A DNA stretch of 64,000 bases from Sindora glabra (taxonomy: Eukaryota > Streptophyta > Magnoliopsida > Fabales > Fabaceae). Below the pieces are notes generated by a model that made no database searches, was not told the DNA's origin, and saw only the letters and a program-made list of their open reading frames with translations. The stretch spans positions 7,711,501-7,775,500 of the forward strand of contig CM035230.1 of the NCBI GenBank assembly GCA_020226215.1, given 5' to 3'. The position numbers and the translations under genes are program-made. Within the stretch, counting starts at the first letter, position 1. Each line of letters opens with the position of its first letter. Shown here piece after piece: positions 23,970-36,276 of this stretch.

Positions 23970-26127
23970 GTGGGGGATTAGAGCATTAATAGACTTTTCA
24001 TTTTTCAATAAAGGGTCATTTCCAATATTTGAACCCCTATCCATTAACAAAGAAAGTTCGTTCGAAACTAACATACTTTTCACTGAATTAACAATTTATT
24101 GATAAAATTTAATAGTGAATAGTTAAACCAAATCATAAAATTTATAAGTAAAGACACAACCATTATAAACTTATTTTTATGTATTTGATAAAATTTCTAT
24201 ATATGCATGTAATTCAATTCTTATTTTTGTGCTATTATCATATATCATTTGATTAGATATATAAATATTTATTAGTCTATATCATATTAAATATTTTCAT
24301 TATATTGACTTGTTACATGTAATAAAGTTCCTTAAATGTTTGCCGTGAGGTTCATTACAACAAGTGTATTAATTACTCTATTAACTACTAATAACTTCAA
24401 CTTGATAATTACAATAATTAGTAATATTATAATTATAATAAAACAATTAATAGACATATCATAATCTAAATAGAAAACCTTATAGTAAACACCTAAGAAA
24501 TTTTAGTTAAATTTTTTCCTATTTTTAATTATCCATTTCATAATTTAATTAATGACTATCCTACTTTTTTATCCTCATTATGAGTTAAAAAAGTTATTTT
24601 AATTTTTTATATAAATTAATTTTATTTTTTAAAAAATTTAAAATTAAAAAAATAATAGAAATAGATAATAGAGATATAGTTTAATAGATACAAAATTTAT
24701 TTATTTTTTATAGATGCAAGTATTTCCCTTTATTTTTTAACTTATAGTATCTTACAATATTCATAATATTATGTTTTAGGTTTGAAGATGGATATGTATC
24801 TAATATGCAAGTATTTAATATAAAATCATGAATTTTATTTTAAATTTGAAAATTTTTTAATGCATACTTTTTTAATGTATTCAATTTTTTGATAATTTAT
24901 TCAATATTTTTTTGAATAAATATGACAACAACCTCCATTCTTTAGTTAGAAGAAAAAAGTACTCTAATAAAAAAATGATAGTAAAATAAAAAGGGTATTA
25001 AAATTTAATTTATCACCACCAATGATTTTTTAAATTAATTATTATTTTTATTGTGAAAATTAAAGAAAATAGATATAGTTTACTTAAATATTTTAAATTA
25101 ATTTTTTCATCAAAATTACTTAAATGCTCATAATTATTATGTTACATTTTAAAATTGGCAAGGAATTCATTGATGGTAGTGTAAGTTTAAATGACTTATA
25201 CTAAATTTTTACCATTAATCTTAATAAAATTTAAAAGCTAAGATTAATTCATTTAACAATTTTTAGATTGTATGCAATATGCTCTCCCCTATAATTACTG
25301 TATTAAATAAAAATTTTCAATCCATTAAGATACTATAAGTCAATTTTAGGGGAAAAAGTATTATATTAAAACCAAAATATTTATTTTATGATTAAAAACA
25401 TTGATTAAAATTATCAATATAACACATGTCTATTTTAGTGAAAAAAATTTATCACATTAAAAAGTAAAACAAGTCTATTTTAGTAATAACACACTAAATA
25501 AAAGTTTTTCTTTCTTTTAATTTTTATCATCCATATTATTGATTATTACATAATAAAGTGAACCAATTTCATTTTTAACTATTTGATGGGACCTTTTAAT
25601 TTTTTATTTATTCTTCATAAAAATATTGATTAGAATTAGAATTTTTTATGAATTAAAATATTAATTAAAATAATTATGATACTATTGTATACCTTTTTTA
25701 GACAAAATATTAAAATAAAAGATAAAGAAAATCACATTTAATTTTTTTACTACAAGTATATTAATGATTTTAATTAATAGTTTTAATCTTAAAATAAATC
25801 TTGTGATTTTAATTTAAAGCATTAGTTTTACTAAAATAGATTTGCAAGTATCCAAATGAGTAAGGAATTTTTGCTTAATGTGATAATAAATTACATTTAG
25901 TGTAAAAATAAATTTAAAATAAATTGATCTTAGATTTTAAAATTCAATAAGATTAATGTCTCCGATATAAGTGCTTAGCATTTTAGTTGAAATTTGAAAG
26001 AAAAGTAGTCAAACTTAGTAGTCATTGTATACTCACTTAATTCTTGGGGAGTTAAAATTGAAATAACTTAAATATCTAACAAATAAGTTCTATATCATTT
26101 ATCTTGACTGTACAATTTAGTCAATTC
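23970..26127. other. MULE right arm, AT-rich, no gene seen
   Basis: About 2.2 kb of AT-rich DNA without recognisable transposase motifs. Frames are short and biased to Asn/Lys/Ile/Phe. Confidence 0.6.
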
Positions 26128-26217
26128 CACTTTCATAAGATCCAAAAGGGCAATATTGTACCACATGTGTAAGGTAAACTTGTCATACTTTTTGACTAAG
26201 GTGGACTAGTCTACACC
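26128..26217 (-). repeat. Right terminal inverted repeat of the MULE
   Basis: Reverse complement begins GGTGTAGACT and matches the left terminal repeat through the GGATCTT block. Confidence 0.75.
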
Positions 26218-26226
26218 ATTTACTTG

Positions 26227-26653
26227 TGCTTTATATATAGAGATATGTTGTCAAAAAATGATGTGCATAGTGATACATAAATAAAAGGATGATGTTGAGA
26301 TACAAAGATATGAGAGATAAATAGGTGTGTTGTGCATGTGTGAACTCTACCTTGGAAGAGTAAACAACATATAGTTATGACTATTATAACATGTCAAGAT
26401 CATTACATCAAATTGGGAAGAATTGCCTATGTATACGAGCTACCAATGGATGGCACAAATTACTTTAAAAAAAGTGATAACATGCCTTAGACACTCCATA
26501 TGTGTAAACCTACTTTTATCTCTAATTTATGCACACATTTAATGTATTATTCATGAAAATTAATGAAAGTGTTTGTTGTAGAATTTTTCTCTACTCTTAT
26601 ATCTCATATTTACAATTTCATGATTTTTTGTTCTTCTAATATTTTTTGTCATG
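26227..26653 (+). repeat. 5' LTR of the oldest copia-like element, second segment with TATA box
   Basis: Collinear with 48360-48789: shared 'tgctttatatat', 'gatacaaagatatgagagat' and 'taatgtattattcatga' blocks. The TATA-like ttatatatag at 26231 lies only a few bases downstream of the MULE insertion, so the element promoter is split from its upstream half by 14.5 kb. Confidence 0.8.
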
Positions 26654-27741
26654 GGAACAATAATTTTTAGACAATTAAGTGATAGCATGATTTTGTAAAA
26701 TTTGAGATAAGAGTAAAAAAAATTGAAAATAATGGTTTTAACATGAAGGAAAAAATTATATAATTTTTGTGATAAAGAATCTTTCTGCCATATCTCAAGC
26801 CAAAGCATCAAATAGTCTTTTGAAATAAAATAAAAATTAGTTCTTATGGAATTTTTATTATTTTGATAATTATGGGGTAACTCCATTTTCTACTCTTCTT
26901 TAATACTTTGTGTTATGAGGAAATTCCTTTTAAGGAAAAAGGAGATTATTTTATGAATTAAAAAAATGGTTTCATCCTACAAATTATAAATTACCCATAA
27001 AGATATTTGCCCTAAATACATTTTCACCTAAGTTGATAATAAGTCTAGTTGACTTATGAGTGAATCATAACTCGATTTGAATTTTAGCTTGATAAGCTAA
27101 ATTCACGAGATAAATGAGCCATACATGAATTGAATTATCTGACTCATATTTTAATAAGCCAAGTTTAAGCTGATAAAAGCTTAATTCATTTGTATCACTA
27201 GCTATTCAATATACACAATTATAAAATAAAAAATATATGTATAAATATACATACTGTAATATATATTATATTTAAAAAATATTAAACAACATTGAATTCT
27301 AAAATCTAAAATAATATATATGTTTATTACTAATATATCATTTCAATATTTTTATAAGAATTTTAGATATTATTTTAAATAAAAAAATAACATAATTTGA
27401 TTAACAATGTTGATAATTTTTCATTTGGAGATTTATCATAAGAATGAAAATCAAAGGATAAAACTTTAATAAATAATTTATTAATTTTATTTTTACAAAT
27501 AAAAAATAAGCAAATAACTTTGATTTTAAATTTTATTTTTTTAAAAAAATTTAATAATTTTATATTTATAAGTTAAATAATTAGATAAGGTTCATTTTTT
27601 ACTTATGATTTCTAAATATGGTTTATGATTTTTTAAATAAGATAAATTAATTAAATTATAAATATTAATAAAAGAATTAAAAGATTCAAATAAATTACTC
27701 TTTTAGAATCTAGTTGTGGTCATAATGTAATTTTATATTTT
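26654..27741. other. Internal region of the oldest copia-like element, no gene seen
   Basis: AT-rich, with only chance frames such as 26560-26886 (minus). No gag, protease, integrase or RT motif was found. Confidence 0.5.
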
Positions 27742-27758
27742 AATATAAAGTATCATTT

Positions 27759-27889
27759 TTTTGTGATCGTAAAAGTGGTTAAACCATTAGAAGCACACAT
27801 GCGAAGACTAGGAATCAAATCCTGGATACTGCGAAAGGTATAAAGCCTTCAAAGGACATCGAGTATCACTTAAGCTACAAGCTCTCAAC
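27759..27889 (-). mobile_element. tRNA-derived SINE, 131 bp, with 17-bp target duplication
   Basis: The exact 17-bp direct repeat AATATAAAGTATCATTT flanks the insert (27742-27758 and 27890-27906). On the minus strand the insert starts GTTGAGAGCTTGTAGC. It contains an A box (TAGCTTAAGTG) and a B box-like GGATTTGATTCC at tRNA spacing, then ends in a short A tract. These are the features of a Pol III-transcribed SINE inserted by LINE machinery. It sits in the internal region of the oldest copia-like element. Confidence 0.88.
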
Positions 27890-27906
27890 AATATAAAGTA
27901 TCATTT

Positions 27907-29684
27907 ATATTACATTAAATATGCTTATAATATATCATTTATATATATTTTTTATGTTATTAAGTTGCTAAAAATATTATCTTTCAAAAGTATTTTAATG
28001 TATTAAACTATTAATAAAATAATTTATTATAGTTGATTTGACTTAATGAGTTAATCTAAACTACTTATGAGCTCAATTCATGTCATGCTTAAGTTAAAAA
28101 GTTTGGCTTAAAGCTTGAGTTAATCTATGAATTAGACAAAATTGATAGGGGTTGAGCTTGAGTTGAGACTTGCTTATCTCAACTTAGCCCATTACTAGCT
28201 CTAAAAATAAGGTATGCATACTATTAACAAATCATTTTAAATATCTATTCATATATGCATTGCATATTTTTGTTAATAGTTAGTATGGATATAAAATCAT
28301 TCCTTTGAAAAATTTTTGATAAAGAATTATAAATCTTTTTATGGGCTATTAGACCATCAGAAAAAGAAAAAAATTGAGAAAAAATTTCCACATTTATTTT
28401 ATAAAATTTTTGTGATATGTTTTGATTGTACAAGTGGAAAGATGAAAAAAAATTAATTTGTGATTTGTGGATCATATTTTACTAATATTTTATAAGTAAA
28501 ACTTATAAAAATATTTTAAGCTTCAATATTAAAAAAACATTGTGATTTATGAATATGTTCATCCACAGATAAAAAGAAAGAAACTATGAATTTAATATGC
28601 CTTAACTTATATTTGTGGTTATTTTTATGAGTTAAGTGTTTGTGAAAATGATTAATTTAGAATTTACAAAATTCTTATTAGGCATGATACCTAGAGCTAT
28701 TAGGGGTTTCATATATGTAAATGAAAAAAAAATGTGAGAGATTCAAATATTCATTTAATAGATTATTTGAATAAATAGATTACTTTCATGATGACATGAA
28801 AGAAATTATAAAATTTTGTATTATTTTGCCCTTTAATGACAAGAATTGATGGCCATAAATTAAGCAATTGAAAGCCTAACGTGCAATGACTCAATTTCAT
28901 CTAAAATGAAATTTAACGAGTAAGACAACATATGATGAAAGGTAACTTATTGTTTGGTTTACTTATAAATTTGAAAAATATTACACTTTCATGTGCTGAA
29001 ACACCTTAAAAGAGAGATCTCTAATTTGTTGAAAAAAAATTCTAAGAATTTTGTGAATTTATAGTTAATTTTATAAATGGTGATACAACAATTTGAGAAA
29101 ATCTTGTAAAGCACAACTCAAATCCATCATAAAGGTTTGGAATTTTGGATACACAAATCATTTGAAAATTTTATGAAAATAAATTTTTAGCAATATATAT
29201 ATTATGAGATTTAGCTATATTATATTTTATGATTTCACATATTTCATTTTAATACTAAAATGTGACATATTATAACTTATGGATATGTAACAAAAAATTG
29301 TGAAAATTATTGACATCAATATATATGAGTATTTAGGCCTTTTGATTTTAAGAAGATCAAATGATGTCAATAAATTATAGATTAAATAATGATATTTGCT
29401 TAGGCTTGTGATGCCTAGATAATTATGAATTATTTGTGAAGTATTCTTACCATAGATATAGTGGTGTTATGATGCATTCCTATTGTACAAAAAAGCCCAA
29501 TAGTGGAATAAATTTTTGGGTCACATGAATAATTAAGATAAGTCCCTAATGAAAATATGACTTCATTTTATTGGTTGTATATCATATGGTGATGAAAACA
29601 TTTGTGAAATATTATTCACCATTATGAATTTTCCATAAGTAAAATTGGACCAATAAACAAATAGATTGGTGGCACAAAAAAATG
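27907..29684. other. Internal region of the oldest copia-like element, no gene seen
   Basis: AT-rich sequence without recognisable domains. It ends at CATAA (29685-29689), the target duplication of the next element. Confidence 0.5.
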
Positions 29685-29689
29685 CATAA

Positions 29690-31067
29690 TGACGTGATCC
29701 CGCAAGTGCACGAGTTAAGTCGAGTTATAGTATAAAAGATATTGTCTCCACAGGGATTGAACGTTGAATACTAACTGAATTTCAAGGAAAATTATCTAGG
29801 CGTATCGATTGATAATGTGAATTAAGGATAAAATGTAAAAACAGAGCTTAGTTATCAAAAAATTGTTTAATTCAATGAAATGAAAGCGTACTCAGGTTAA
29901 GGTTCTCTTGTACATTTCATTATGGAATGAAGATAATTCTCTAACTTGGTTTACTGTTAATTTAGATTGCTGGATTACCAAAAATAAGCTATACTTCATT
30001 GCAAGACTACTAGCTACTAACCAAAAGATTAAGTGCCCAGAATTTCTCTAGTAATCACTCATCTAGGTTGCATTAACATTGCCTTAGAATCCATTTTCAA
30101 ACATTTCATCCTGTGCAAAAGAATCCAATTAGCTTAATTCCTAAGTCTAATTGATATTCCCAATGATCATGCAAGGTCCGATTAATTAATTGGTCATTTC
30201 AACCTAGAATCAACTAATCCTTAACACAAATCCAATATTCCAGAAGTATTGATTTGTTCAAGTACAAAACAACATAATCAAATCATAAATCAACAGTAAA
30301 TCAAGCTAGATTATATAAAAATCAATTCCATAAATCCATGAACAAGTTTACCCCTAGCTAAGCACTAGAGTTTAGTGTGAAGTCATTACACAATTAGCAG
30401 AAAACCAGAAAACAGAGAGGGAAATCAAACAAATCATGAAGCTCTACAAATTCCTTGCTTGAATCTTCAATCCTTTGCTCGAATCCAATGTTAACAGTTG
30501 CCCTTTGGTGAGTTTGGGTCTCTCCTAGGGTTTCTACTCACGGCTCCCCTTTCAAATTTTCGGTTCTCCTCCCTTCTAGTTGATTTTTCGCACAAAACTT
30601 ATATGGGTAATGTACACGGGGTATGACATGGCCCATGTTGTACCCCGTGTTCTTCTACGAAGGCTGGTCAACATGATACACGAGGTATGACAGGCCCATG
30701 TTGTACCTCGTGTTCTTTTGTGAAGGCTGGTCAGAATGATACACGGGGTATGACACGGCCCATGTTGTACCCCGTGTTCTTTTGCAAGCAGCTCAGTAAA
30801 GCTTCGAAGCATTCCAGAAAGATACACGGCCTTCCACACGGGGTTCCCATACCTCGTGTTCTTTGTCAAGTGAGCAACTTTGCTTCAATTCTCTACAATT
30901 TGCATGGTTTTGACTCCGAATCCTTTTCTATTGCTAAAATGTGTCACTTCAAAACCTGAAAACAAAATATTAAGCTTTTAAGTACCCTTTTTCAATTAAT
31001 TTGCACAAGATATTAAGTAAATGAGTGATAAAACACATAGAATTTAAGTGAAATTGTGCATTTATCA
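29690..31067 (-). repeat. 3' LTR of the gag-only element
   Basis: On the plus strand runs TGACGTGATCCC...TTTATCA. Near-identical to 36277-37654. Contains three tandem hairpin units (30613-30777) and a TATA-like catataag on the minus strand near 30597-30605. Confidence 0.95.
30613..30860. repeat. Tandem hairpin repeats in the 3' LTR
   Basis: Units at 30613-30650, 30677-30712 and 30740-30777 (spacing about 63-64 bp), plus a rearranged fourth at 30821-30860. Each has arms ACACG(G/A)GGTA and TACC(C/T)CGTGT around a second small inverted repeat (acatggcccatgt). In the middle unit both arms carry a matching change relative to the other LTR. Confidence 0.92.
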
Positions 31068-31081
31068 ATTCCCCCACACTT
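31068..31081 (-). other. Polypurine tract of the gag-only element
   Basis: On the minus strand AAGTGTGGGGGAAT lies directly before the 3' LTR start TGATAAATG. This is the primer for plus-strand DNA synthesis in LTR elements. Confidence 0.85.
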
Positions 31082-31148
31082 GAATCTTGCTCGTCCTCGA
31101 GTAAGGAAGTAAGAGAATAAAAATCTACTCCAATATTCTTCTTCTTCT

Positions 31149-32854
<1,706 letters not shown>

Positions 32855-33154
32855 CTAAGCAGGAGGATCTGGATCAGCTGGGGAAGAGGGGTGAAAAAGC
32901 TTGAACAAGGGCTCAACCATGCTCTTAATGTGCCTGGATCTCCTGTCCAAGTTGTCATAAAGGCCCTCTATCCTCGTCTGACGCTCAGAGATATGCTGGA
33001 GCTCAGCCAAAATCTGCTGTTGACCAGACAATATGTCTCGGAAGTAGGCCTCGAATGAAACTCTACCCCCCGCAAAAGAGGATGGTCCGATATCAGGAGC
33101 TGCATCACCATCGCCATCATCTCCTGGAAAATCATGTTCAAAAATCCTTATCAT
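32855..33154 (-). CDS. Small acidic/coiled-coil frame of the gag-only element
   Basis: A 99-codon open frame with an acidic start (D-F-P-G-D-D-G-D-G-D), then a heptad-like stretch (Q-Q-Q-I-L-A-E-L-Q-H-I-S-E-R-Q) and a Pro/Asp tail. No known domain is recognised. Some plant Ty3/gypsy elements carry an extra ORF with a coiled-coil C-terminus after gag-pol, and this may be the tail of one. It is GC-richer than the surrounding DNA, and the hairpin units lie just upstream. Whether it is expressed is unknown. Confidence 0.5.
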   Translation of the reverse strand: MIRIFEHDFPGDDGDGDAAPDIGPSSFAGGRVSFEAYFRDILSGQQQILAELQHISERQTRIEGLYDNLDRRSRHIKSMVEPLFKLFHPSSPADPDPPA

Positions 33155-33164
33155 TGGTTCAGTC

Positions 33165-33305
33165 AGTGAGGTACACGAGCTAAGACACGCCCCGTGTATC
33201 TCACTAGAATGCCATAAAAAGCATAAATCCTTTTATACTAGCCAGACAGTGAGGTACATGGGGTATGACACGGCCCGTGTTGTACACCGTGTATCTCACT
33301 GGACT
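33165..33305. repeat. Two internal hairpin units related to the LTR hairpins
   Basis: Near 33167-33210 and 33248-33302, arms (C)AGTGAGGTACA.. and ..TGTATCTCACT(G) enclose acacggcccgtgt-type cores. They resemble the LTR units but have longer outer arms. Confidence 0.8.
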
Positions 33306-33559
33306 GCATTTTGAGCCTTTTGTGCACGAAAATAAATAGCAAACATGCATATATGCCTAATTTACCCCAGAGACAGAGACCAAGTGCAAAAATGAACATC
33401 CTAAATTAACAACTAATGACTTATATGCCTCAAACTACTCAGAAACTCAGAAAGAAAATGGGAAAACTAAAGATTAAAAGCAATAAAAATAGAAAAATAA
33501 GCTTGGGTTGCCTCCCAAGAAGCACTTGTTTAAGGTCATAAGCTCAACCCCTGTTTCAA

Positions 33560-36081
33560 TCAATCTGGAGCTGCGGTTATCGGTGGCCCGGCAACATAAT
33601 GTTTTAATCTCTGGCTATTAAGTAGTGGGCTTGCCTCCAGAAATTTTGCATATGCAGCAGTCTCCTCATTGTCAAGAACTCCATTTGTGACTAGACATGC
33701 TTCAAGTGGATCTTGAAGGCACCCCATTAGAAGGGTTTCTTTCACAGCTTTGTCTACCACATCAATCCTGCATATTGAATCTTCACAAAAAGGTAATTTA
33801 ATTGATTCATTCAAATTAAACTCAACTTTTTCATCCCCAACAGATAATGAAAGTTTTCCATTTTTGACATCAATCAAAGCACCTGCAGTGGCTAAAAAAG
33901 GTCTACCCAAAATGATAGGGATTTGTGTATCCTCTTCCATTTTAAGTACAACAAAATCAACAGGAATGAAGAACTTACTAACCTTGATAGGTATATCCTC
34001 AAGTATACCTACTGGGTATTTCACTGAACGGTCTGCTAATTGAAGTGAAACTGTGGTGGGCTTCATTTCTTATATGTTGAGTCTCCTTGCAACCGACAGT
34101 GGCATGAGGCTCACACTTGCTCCCAAGTCACACAATGCCTGATCAATAGGAACATTTCCAATCACACAAGGAATGGAGAAGCCGCCTAGGTCCTTTAGCT
34201 TAGGAGGTAGTTTATTCTGAATGATTGCATTACACTCCTCCGTTAGAGCTACAGTCTCATGCTCCTCTAGCTTCCTTTTGTTTGAGAGAATGTCCTTCAA
34301 GAACTTTGCATATGATGGCATTTGTGAAAGAGCATCTGTGAAGGGAATATTGATATACAGCTTTTTCAATACTTCCAAGAACTTCCCAAACTACTTATTA
34401 AGTTTCGCCTTTGCTAGTCTTTGAGGATAAGTGATTGGCGGTTTGTATGGTTCTGGAGGGACATACTTTGGCTTTTCAGGTAATTCCCCTTCTTTCACTT
34501 CAGCATCATTAGGAATTAAAGCCTTTTTGCCTTCTTTCTGCTCTTCCCCCACACTTATCTCTTCTTCACCTTCTTGAGTGGCATTTGGATCCTTCAATAG
34601 CCTCTCACTCCTAAGAGTGATTGCCTTACAATGCTCCCTAGGATTTGATTCAGGTTGAGTAGGGAATTGACCAAAAGCTTTAGAAGAAGAAGCAGAAGCT
34701 TGTTGAGCTATTTGAGTCTCCAACATTTTTCCATGTGTGGCCAATAAGTCAACTTTAGAGGACAGTTGCCTAATAGAATCCTCCATGGCTCTACCATGCT
34801 GCCTAAACTCTTCATTAGTTTTCTCTTGGGAAATGAGAAATTTCTCCAAAAGGCCTTCTAACTTAGCAATGGAAGAGGGTTAAGCTGGTGGGTTATAGGG
34901 TCTTTGGTTTTGAAAATCGGGTGGCCTATTGTGAGTGTTTTGAGTAATGTACGGCTGGTTGGGCTTGTAGGATAGGTTTAGGTGGTTTCTCCATGATGGA
35001 TTGTAGGTGTTTCCAAACGGTTCATTCGGATTCTTTTGTCCAAACCCACTGTTATGCACATAGTTCACTTGCTCAGTGAAATCCTGCCCCAATGTACACT
35101 CAGTTGCCATATGACCTGTCATGCCACAAATCTCACAAGGAAGGTCAGTAGCACCTATTGCATTTACACTATTAACTTAAAATTTATCAAACCCTACCAT
35201 AAGTGCATCTACTTTGCTACCTAGATTTCCTAGTGCATCTACCTTAGCTGACAAATGATTAAAAGAATCTAATTCATACTTACCTGAAACTTTCCTTGAA
35301 GATCCCCTCTCATTTGACCATTGGTAATGGTTCAAAGCCATATCCTCAATCAAATCATATGCTTCATCTAACCTTTTGTTCATCAAGGCACCTCTAGCAG
35401 CAGCATCCACAGTGAGCTTAGTATTGTAATTTAAACTATTGTAGAAAGTATGAAGAACTACCATTTCTCTAACTCGTGATGTGGGCATAACCTCAGAAGT
35501 TCTTTGTATCTATCCCAAGCATCAAATAGAGATTCTCCTTCTCTCTGAGAAAATGTGGTGATTTCATTCCTTAATTGAGCAGTCTTGCTTGGAGAAAAAT
35601 ATCGTGACAGAAAAGCCCTCAGTAGCTCTTCCCATGTTGTGATAGATCCTGTTGGTAAAGAGTGTAGCCACGCCCTTGCTCTATCCTTCAAGGAGAATGG
35701 GAAGAGTCGAAGCTTGATAGCATCTGCTGCTACACCATTTATCTTGATGGTATCACAGTACTCCAAGAAAATCTAAATATGGAGGTTAGGATCCTCCATT
35801 GGTAATCCACCAAACTGGTTTTGCTGCACCATAGACAAAAGAGCTGGCTTCAATTCGAAGTTGTTAGCCTCAACAGCAGGCCTTCTTATACTGGATTGAA
35901 GCCCAATGGCGTCGGGTGCTACAAATTCTCTAAGAGATCGGTTATCCATGTCTTCAAGCACTGGTTCAAGGTTAATTTCCTCTTGGATATGTACTGATTT
36001 TTGCTCTCTCCATCTCCTAAGCAGAGTTCACTCAATCTCTGGGTCTAAGTCAAGAATTCCTTCAAGATTTCTCCTTTGCAT
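33560..36081 (-). pseudogene. Gag and aspartic protease of the gag-only element, broken
   Basis: The likely start is the ATG at 36081 (minus), in frame with the gag body. An early TGA near 36030 is the first break. The gag body (35961-35177) has A-I-K-L-R-L-F-P-F-S-L-K-D-R-A and W-L-H-S-L-P-T-G-S-I-T-T-W, with a stop at 35773 and a frameshift near 35458. A zinc knuckle near 35140-35095 reads C-E-I-C-G-M-T-G-H-M-A-T-E-C (CX2CX4HX4C). A stop at 34880 precedes a Glu/Lys-rich linker (34849-34391). The protease (34378-33560) reads A-L-C-D-L-G-A-S-V-S-L-M-P (catalytic Asp present; Leu in place of Ser/Thr as in Athila-type elements) and I-L-G-R-P-F-L-A-T, with a stop at 34070. About six breaks in all. 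Gag would form the particle and the protease would mature it. Confidence 0.92.
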
Positions 36082-36248
36082 ATGCAAAGATTTTCTGTAA
36101 AAAGAGTAGGTAATACTCGAACAAAACAAAATAAGAAAGCAATACTATATATAGATAAGAAAATCAGAACAAGATAAATCAAGAACTAAAGAGAAAATGA
36201 ATTGCCTAGTCTAATTCACACAAAAGTTTCTGTTAATATCAACCAGTT

Positions 36249-36272
36249 GCAATCCCTGGCGACGACGCTAAA
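36249..36272 (-). other. Primer-binding site of the gag-only element, decayed
   Basis: On the minus strand TAGCGTCGTCGCCAGGGATT follows the 5' LTR after a short spacer. It is close to the tRNA-Asp site TGGCGCCGTTGCCGGGGA used by Athila/Tat-type elements. Confidence 0.7.
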
Positions 36273-36276
36273 AACT

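Larger units (their letters stand above)
11676..26217. mobile_element. Mutator-like element (MULE) with 9-bp target duplication, host of a nested copia
   Basis: The ends are inverted repeats: GGTGTGGACT at the left and, on the opposite strand, GGTGTAGACT at the right. Similarity continues inward (GGCAAGTCTGCC versus GACAAGTTTACC; GGATCTTGTGATAAGTG versus GGATCTTATGAAAGTG), giving repeats of about 80-90 bp. ATTTACTTG flanks both sides exactly (11667-11675, 26218-26226). The homologous 3' LTR holds the empty site (ATTTGCTTG at 48356). A 9-bp duplication with long inverted repeats is the hallmark of Mutator-like elements. Without the nested copia, about 3.26 kb remains. No MURA-like transposase is evident, so it is probably non-autonomous or decayed. 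Confidence 0.85.

Noticed and set aside
26560..26886. 108-codon minus frame as a gene
   Set aside because: Asn/Lys/Phe/Tyr-rich chance frame that overlaps the LTR end of the old copia-like element.
27759..27889. Genuine tRNA gene
   Set aside because: The A and B boxes are present, but the cloverleaf is not closed and a 17-bp target duplication marks it as a SINE insertion.
30613..30777. CRISPR-like array
   Set aside because: Regular repeats with ~25-bp gaps, but the gaps are not unique spacers, the units sit in both LTRs of a plant retroelement, and no cas genes exist.
30576..30959. Overlapping 90-97 codon frames on both strands in the LTRs (also 37220-37546)
   Set aside because: They arise because the hairpin repeats are palindromic and GC-rich. 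No known domain, and both strands are open in the same place.
33750..34043. 97-codon plus-strand frame and similar ones at 34221, 35036, 35585 and 35906
   Set aside because: Antisense shadows of the gag-protease region.
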